The position numbers and the translations under genes are program-made. From Syntrophus buswellii (lineage in GTDB: Bacteria; Desulfobacterota; Syntrophia; Syntrophales; Syntrophaceae), in assembly GCF_046097065.1 (NCBI RefSeq), contig NZ_CP175563.1, positions 2,976,001-3,040,000 on the forward strand: a stretch of DNA of 64,000 bases, given 5' to 3'. The notes beneath the pieces are model-generated. The model did no database searches. It was given only the letters and a program-made list of their open reading frames with translations, and was not told the DNA's origin. Shown here one piece after another: positions 55,686-64,000 of the stretch (positions are counted from its first letter, which is position 1; each line of letters starts with the position of its first letter).

Positions 55686-55794
55686 AGCGTCACCTCGTGT
55701 TGTAAAGGGTTATTGTTGGCGAACAAAACCCATATATCACACGTTGTGACGCTATACAATTAATAATTACAATATGTTAAGAGTCATTTGCACC

Positions 55795-55807
55795 TGCGAA
55801 AGTTGAG
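55795..55807. repeat. Right terminal inverted repeat of the IS
   Basis: TGCGAAAGTTGAG, exact complement of 54254-54266, followed by TTAACAA (55808-55814). Confidence 0.85.
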
Positions 55808-55814
55808 TTAACAA

Positions 55815-56330
55815 CATAAAAAAGACATTGTGAAATCTCTCTGTTTCATGTGATGCTGATAAAGGTTTACTATTAAAAAAACATCCTCGATTTTTATTAT
55901 ATTTTTTAATAGCAGGCAATCCTATGTTTGTCAATTTTATTGATCCAAGCAAACATATCCTGGTTCTCACGATTCTTCCAATCTGTTGATTCTATATAAA
56001 AAACGGGCGGCAAGAAGTATAAGTTGACGAAGCAGTGCTGGAATTGGTCCTCATGGGAAACTCATATTCCAATGAGGATTCATTGACCGAAAAACTGGCG
56101 GTAAAGCAGATTGATGTCCTGACCGAAAGAGTCAATTACTTCTGCTTCCATCAGATTTACATCACGAACGGGCTTACGTGCATCATAAGAGGATATTTTT
56201 TTCATTCCGAAGGCCCAGGAATTCAAATCAGGGTTTGAAATAGGACATTTTTGTCTAGGTTTTTTTTGACCGGCAGCGGACTACGCTTCCCGACAAGCCA
56301 AGGAGGAAATCCTTCTGGGGCTTTGTTGAA
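55815..56330. other. A+T-rich flank of the IS
   Basis: About 515 bases with no recognised gene. A plus-strand frame at 56035-56238 (67 codons, MLELVLMGNSYSNED...) has no ribosome site and no recognised family; it could be a fragment of another mobile gene. Base composition matches the 53-54 kb island, so the IS entered a pre-existing A+T-rich tract. Confidence 0.4.
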
Positions 56331-57065
56331 TCATTCTGAATCACGGCGGCAGGAAAGACCGGTCAGTCGGCGGAGATTTCCACCAAGGATGGCCTCCCGT
56401 TCCCGATCACCGATGGCCAGGGAAAGCACTTTCTGCAGCTCGGCCTTCATGGTGCCGAAGGGGATATCCGACCCGAAGAGAATCCGCTCCGCTCCAACTT
56501 CCTGAACAAAACGCCCGATGGTTTGCGGTGTGGCCAGGGCCGTATCGAAAAAGACGTGCTCGTTCTTCTTGAAGGTGGCTAGGAACTCCAGGGGATTTCC
56601 GCCCAGCATCCCCAGGTGGGGAATAATGAGGTTGAGTTTTCCGGACCGCTTTGCCAGCGCTTCGGTAAATTCAAGCTCTTCCTCGACGATCAGGGGCAGG
56701 CCGATGGCCTCCGACTGTTCCAGAAATTCCGGCAGCGCCGGGTCATCCAGGACCTCATAGTTTGAAGAGCAGTCCGATATCCCCCGCGTCCAGTGCCATT
56801 TTCCCCCGAAAAAACCTTTTTCCCCGGGGATCGTCCGCAGGTCGTCGGGGATGTAATAATAGGGAATGAACTGGGGAATGCGGCGGGCTTCATCGAGGAG
56901 TCCCCCGTTGATGCCTTCATCCGCCAGGGCCTGTGAGGGGAAAGGAAAGATCACGATCCGGTCCACGCCGCTCTGCCGGGCCTGCCGAAGCAGCTCATCG
57001 GTGGTCACGGTTATGCCCATTTGCGCGGAAGGCCCCCAGTGGGTATGCGAATCAATGATTTCCAC
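56331..57065 (-). CDS. Amidohydrolase-2 family metal-dependent hydrolase
   Basis: 244 residues starting at GTG 57065 with GGAGGA about 6 bases upstream. The metal motif DSHTHWG is at residues 5-11, and the later FGSDIPFG segment is the usual final Asp ligand of the TIM-barrel amidohydrolase-2 family (PF04909). Family members hydrolyse or decarboxylate cyclic acids; the substrate is not evident. It follows purF by about 70 bases in the same direction and may be co-transcribed. Confidence 0.85.
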   Translation of the reverse strand: MEIIDSHTHWGPSAQMGITVTTDELLRQARQSGVDRIVIFPFPSQALADEGINGGLLDEARRIPQFIPYYYIPDDLRTIPGEKGFFGGKWHWTRGISDCSSNYEVLDDPALPEFLEQSEAIGLPLIVEEELEFTEALAKRSGKLNLIIPHLGMLGGNPLEFLATFKKNEHVFFDTALATPQTIGRFVQEVGAERILFGSDIPFGTMKAELQKVLSLAIGDREREAILGGNLRRLTGLSCRRDSE

Positions 57066-57133
57066 GGGTCATCCTCCACGTATTTCGGAATGTCCGGCTG
57101 GACATCCCCGCTTTTCGAACGTCTTCCCGCTGA

Positions 57134-58548
57134 CTACTCGAAACAGAGTTTCTGGATTTCCCCGGGCGGTTTCAGGGGGTATTTTCCTGTGTAGCAGGCC
57201 AGGCAGAAGGACTCCGGGTTCATGTTCGCACTGCGGACCAGCCCGCTCAGGCTGAGGTAGTGCATGGAGTCCAGACCGATGAACCGGGCGATCTCCTCTT
57301 CGTTGTCTCGATGGGCGGCCAGGAGCTCTCCCTTTGCCGAAAAATCGATCCCGTAGGGGCAGGGAAAGCGGGTCGGCGGACAGCTGATGGCCATGTGGAG
57401 AGACTTCGCCCCGTTTTCCCGGAGATAACGGACCCTGTTGCGGCTGGTTGTCCCCCGGATGATGGAATCTTCGACAATCAATATCCTTTTTCCCGCAATC
57501 AGCGGCTTGACGGGGTTCAGCTTCACCCTGACGGCGAAATCCCGCATGGGCTGGGTCGGCTGGATAAAGGTCCGGCCCACATAGTGGTTGCGGATCATCC
57601 CCATCTCGAAGGGAAATCTGCTCTCTTCCGCATACCCCAGGGCGGCATAGTTGCCCGAATCGGGGAAAGGCATGACAAAATCGGCATCAGGCCGGTATTC
57701 CTGCGCCAAGGCATGGCCGAACCGCTTCCGGCAGAGATAGACATTCTGCCCGAAGATCTGGCTGTCCGGCCTGGCGAAATAGATGAGCTCGAAGACGCAG
57801 TGGGAATGGGGCATGCGGGGGAAGGGGCTCAGGCTGGTCACCCCCTGTTCATCAATAAGAATAATCTCACCCGGTTCGACGTCCCGCAGATACTGGGCGC
57901 CCAGAAGATCAAAGGCGCAAGTCTCCGATGCCACAACCCATCCGTCATTGAGGCGGCCCAGCGACAAAGGGCGGAAGCCGCGGGGGTCGCGGAAGGCGAT
58001 AATCGAGTTCCGGGTCAGCATGACGATGCTGTAGGCGCCCTGAACCCGCTGGAGCGCCGCTTTCAAAGCCGCCTCAATGCCTCTCTTGAGATGGGGCGCC
58101 ATGAGGTGAACGATGACCTCGCTGTCCATGGTGGATTGGAAGATGGATCCTGAGTCTTCCAACTCCCGGCGCAGGGACTGGGCATTGATCAGATTGCCGT
58201 TGTGCCCCAGGGCGTAGTATTCTTCGCCGTGATGAACGACAAAGGGCTGAGCGTTGGACAGGGAGGATGAACCGGTTGTGGAATAGCGGACGTGTCCGAT
58301 GGCCATGGTGCCGGGAAGGCGGGCCAGATGTTCTTCATGGAACACTTCCGAGACAAGCCCCATCCCCTTGTAGGTCCGGACCGTGTGTCCATCCGCCGTT
58401 GCAATGCCTGCGCTTTCCTGCCCCCGGTGCTGCAGGGCGAAGAGCCCGAAAAAGGTGAGCCGTGCAGCCTCGGGATGCCCGTACACGGCAAAAATGCCGC
58501 AGGCCTCGCGGGGTTTATCTTCAAAAACAAGATCTTCATCCATGGGTT

Positions 58549-58552
<4 letters not shown>
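57134..58552 (-). CDS. purF: Amidophosphoribosyltransferase
   Basis: 472 residues from ATG 58552, overlapping the carB stop by 4 bases (ATGA). The frame extends upstream inside carB without homology. The class II glutaminase is made with a 17-residue propeptide before Cys18 (EACGIFAVYGH). The phosphoribosyltransferase part has the PRPP loop IVEDSIIRGTT, and the C-terminal CLACYTGKYP with further cysteines marks the Fe-S type as in B. subtilis PurF. It commits PRPP to purines. Last of the carA-guaA-carB-purF run. Confidence 0.94.
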
Positions 58553-61776
<3,224 letters not shown>

Positions 61777-61791
61777 AAAATGTCTTCTTGA

Positions 61792-63327
61792 TTATTCCCA
61801 TTCAATCGTGCTTGGAGGTTTGGAGCTGATGTCGTAGACGACCCGGTTGATCCCGCGGACTTCATTGATGATCCGATTGGCGATGCTTCCCAGCAGTTCA
61901 TGGGGCAGCCGCGCCCAGTCCGCCGTCATGGCGTCATCGCTGGTGACGGCCCGGATGGCCGCAATGTTTTCGTAGGTCCGCTGATCCCCCATGATCCCCA
62001 CGCTTTTCAGGGGCAGCAGGATCACAAAAGACTGCCAGAGTCGGCGATAGTAATCGGCGGCCTTGATCTCCTCCAGGAGAATGGCGTCGGCCTTGCGGAG
62101 GAGGGCCAGCCGCCTGGATGTGACTTCGCCGATGATCCGGATGCCGAGACCGGGACCGGGAAAGGGATGCCTCCAGATCATCTCGTCGGGAAGGCCCAGT
62201 TCCCTTCCCAGGAGGCGCACTTCGTCCTTGAAGAGGTGCTTCAGGGGCTCGATGAGCTTCATTTTCATCCGCCGGGGAAGGCCACCCACATTGTGGTGGG
62301 ACTTGATCACGGCGCTGGGGCCTCCAAAGGCCGAGCGGGATTCGATGACGTCCGGGTAGAGGGTCCCCTGGGCCAGATAGTCCACATCCCGGATTTTTTG
62401 TGCCTCGCTGTCGAAGACCTCGACAAAGACCCGCCCGATGATCTTGCGCTTCCGTTCCGGATCCTCGACGCCCTTCAAGGCGGCAAGAAACTGGGCCCTG
62501 GCCCGGACGAACCGGATGTTCATGCGAAAATGCCTTTTGAACAGAGAAAGGACCTTTTCCGCTTCCCCCTGGCGCAGCAGGCCGTTGTCGACAAAGACGC
62601 TGGTCAACTGGTTTCCGATGGCCTGGTGGAGAAGCAGCGCCGCGACGGAAGAGTCCACTCCGCCGCTCAATCCCAGGACGACGCGTCGGTCTCCCACTGT
62701 GGCGCGGATCTCCTCCACGGAATTCCGGACAAAGGAGGCCATGGTCCAGCTTTTCCCGCAGCCGCAGATGAGAAAGAGAAAGTTTTCCAGCATCTTCTTC
62801 CCTTCCGGGGTGTGCACGACTTCAGGATGGAACTGGAGTCCGTAAAAGCGCCGCTTCGAATCCTCAACGGCGGCAACCCGGGTATTGGCCGTTTCCGCGG
62901 TGATTTCAAATCCTGCAGGCAACCGGTCGATCGTGTCCCCGTGGCTCATCCAGCAGCGGGTGTTCTCGGCGACGCCCGAAAAGATTCCGTCCCCCTCCCG
63001 CCGGATCACGTGCAGTTCGGCAAAACCGTACTCCCGCTTGGCCGACCGGATTACCTTGCCGCCCAGGCAGTCCACCATGTACTGCAGCCCGTAGCAGATG
63101 CCGAGAGTGGGAATGCCCAACTCGAAGATGCCTTTGTCCACCCGTGGGCTGTCGGGTTCGTAAATGCTTGCCGGCCCTCCGGAGAGAATGATCCCCTCCG
63201 GATTGAGCGCCTTGATCGCCTCCAGGGAAATGTCCGGGGGCTCGATCTGGCAGTACACCTCCAGCTCCCGGACCCGGCGGGCGATCAACTGGTTGTATTG
63301 GGATCCGAAATCGATAATAAGAATCAT
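61792..63327 (-). CDS. guaA: GMP synthase (glutamine-hydrolysing)
   Basis: 511 residues from ATG 63327, where homology begins (MILIIDFGSQYN); the frame extends 32 codons further into carA territory without homology. Class I glutaminase (1-195; LGICYGLQYM nucleophile Cys), ATP-pyrophosphatase domain (GLSGGVDSSVAAL P-loop) and dimerisation domain ending in STIEWE. It aminates XMP to GMP. It lies between carA and carB, an unusual place: the gap to carA is 19 bases and to carB 15 bases, so all are one operon. Confidence 0.94.
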   Translation of the reverse strand: MILIIDFGSQYNQLIARRVRELEVYCQIEPPDISLEAIKALNPEGIILSGGPASIYEPDSPRVDKGIFELGIPTLGICYGLQYMVDCLGGKVIRSAKREYGFAELHVIRREGDGIFSGVAENTRCWMSHGDTIDRLPAGFEITAETANTRVAAVEDSKRRFYGLQFHPEVVHTPEGKKMLENFLFLICGCGKSWTMASFVRNSVEEIRATVGDRRVVLGLSGGVDSSVAALLLHQAIGNQLTSVFVDNGLLRQGEAEKVLSLFKRHFRMNIRFVRARAQFLAALKGVEDPERKRKIIGRVFVEVFDSEAQKIRDVDYLAQGTLYPDVIESRSAFGGPSAVIKSHHNVGGLPRRMKMKLIEPLKHLFKDEVRLLGRELGLPDEMIWRHPFPGPGLGIRIIGEVTSRRLALLRKADAILLEEIKAADYYRRLWQSFVILLPLKSVGIMGDQRTYENIAAIRAVTSDDAMTADWARLPHELLGSIANRIINEVRGINRVVYDISSKPPSTIEWE

Positions 63328-63346
63328 GATAGATGCCTCGCGGCCT

Positions 63347-64000
63347 TCAGGAAGGGTTCCGCGGCGCGCGCTTCTTCTCTGAAGACATGGTTTCAATAAA
63401 GGATTTAAAAAGATAAGACGCATCCTGCGGTCCCGGCGCCGCTTCGGGATGATACTGGACGCTCAAGGCACGAAGGGATGGATAGGCAATCCCCTCGGAG
63501 GTTCCGTCGTTCAGGTTTTCATGGGTCTGTTCCAGCTCGGAGGGAAGGGATTCCGGCAGGACGACAAAACCGTGATTCTGGGAAGTGATCTCCACCCTTC
63601 CCGTCCGCTTCTGCCGAACCGGCTGATTGATCCCGTGATGGCCGAACTTCAGTTTTTCCGTGCGGCCGCCCACGGCCTGTCCGAGAATCTGATGCCCGAG
63701 GCAGATGCCGAAGATCGGAAGTTTTCCCAAAAGCTCCCGGACGGTGGCCACAATATGAGGCAGCGCGGCCGGATCACCCGGCCCGTTGGACAGGAGCAGC
63801 CCGTCGGGAGACCAGGACAGGATCTCCGTGGAAGACAAGCCGGCGGGCACGACGACCACCTCGCATCCGGCCTCTTCCAGACAGCGGAGGATGTTGTATT
63901 TGACCCCGCAGTCCAGAACGACCACCCTCGGATGTCCAACCTGTTCCGCCAGCCGGTCCGGATCCGCCTTTTCGGCACATCCCTGCACCCAGCGGTAAGG
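63347..64000 (-). CDS. carA: Carbamoyl-phosphate synthase small subunit (partial)
   Basis: The frame runs off the right edge; the start and N-terminal carA-specific domain are outside the window. The visible 217 residues are the class I glutaminase domain: FGICLGHQILGQA with the nucleophile Cys, and QYHPEAAPGP with the catalytic His/Glu. It supplies ammonia to CarB. It ends 19 bases before guaA. Confidence 0.93.
   Translation of the reverse strand, partial: PYRWVQGCAEKADPDRLAEQVGHPRVVVLDCGVKYNILRCLEEAGCEVVVVPAGLSSTEILSWSPDGLLLSNGPGDPAALPHIVATVRELLGKLPIFGICLGHQILGQAVGGRTEKLKFGHHGINQPVRQKRTGRVEITSQNHGFVVLPESLPSELEQTHENLNDGTSEGIAYPSLRALSVQYHPEAAPGPQDASYLFKSFIETMSSEKKRAPRNPS

Larger units (their letters stand above)
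54254..55807 (-). mobile_element. IS4-family insertion sequence, 1554 bp, intact
   Basis: The element is bounded by 13-bp perfect terminal inverted repeats (CTCAACTTTCGCA / TGCGAAAGTTGAG) and flanked by a 7-bp direct repeat TTAACAA (54247-54253 and 55808-55814), the probable target duplication. One full-length transposase gene fills it. It is probably still functional or recent. Name not assigned. Confidence 0.87.

Noticed and set aside
56035..56238. Plus-strand 67-codon frame right of the IS
   Set aside because: No ribosome site or recognised family; A+T-rich island gives random open frames.

Overview
The window (about 54-56% G+C by eye, with one A+T-rich island) looks like a chromosome segment of a strictly anaerobic, syntrophic deltaproteobacterium of the Syntrophus/Smithella type. 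Evidence: a membrane-bound formate dehydrogenase, ADP-forming and AMP-forming acetyl-CoA synthetases, a crotonase-family enzyme, type III glutamine synthetase, an archaeal-type split glutamate synthase, GlcD-type FAD/Fe-S oxidoreductase and PEP-CTERM (VPLPA-type) surface proteins. The genus is an inference from gene content.

Layout. 1-1.9 kb: 3' end of a formate dehydrogenase operon (catalytic, Fe-S and cytochrome b subunits) closed by a terminator. 2.3-4.3 kb: ADP-forming acyl-CoA synthetase. 4.5-14.5 kb: lipoprotein, aroF-pheA, DEAD-box helicase with a cold-shock gene, chemotaxis receptor, DUF3343, thioredoxin-fold protein, mutM. 14.9-19.2 kb: DUF47-pit phosphate uptake pair, then a decaying stretch (AI-2E-type pseudogene, small ORFs) and a VPLPA-CTERM protein. 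19.4-25.6 kb: birA and bioB diverging from a BirA operator, an RNA methyltransferase, murI and an L,D-transpeptidase.

25.7-36.2 kb: a signalling/energy block. A hybrid kinase and HPt protein converge on a minus-strand run of crotonase, VanZ-like protein, AMP-forming acetyl-CoA synthetase, glycogen phosphorylase, REC-SpoIIE phosphatase, STAS antagonist and RsbW-like kinase. The phosphorylase stop codon overlaps the phosphatase start, tying glycogen breakdown to a partner-switching module. 36.4-45.3 kb: second VPLPA-CTERM protein, glnN, a methyltransferase, a KaiC-like/PPDK_N fusion and class II photolyase.

45.4-53 kb: tRNA-Gln and a four-gene nitrogen/electron cluster: amidotransferase/GXGXG subunit, Fe-S/FMN glutamate synthase, a divergent synthase paralogue that has lost the usual cofactor motifs, and a GlcD-like flavoprotein. 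53-56.3 kb: A+T-rich island with a CBS protein and an intact IS4-family insertion flanked by a 7-bp target duplication. 56.3-64 kb: amidohydrolase and a purF-carB-guaA-carA run (read right to left), all glutamine-dependent nucleotide synthesis. carA runs off the right edge and the formate dehydrogenase catalytic subunit off the left.
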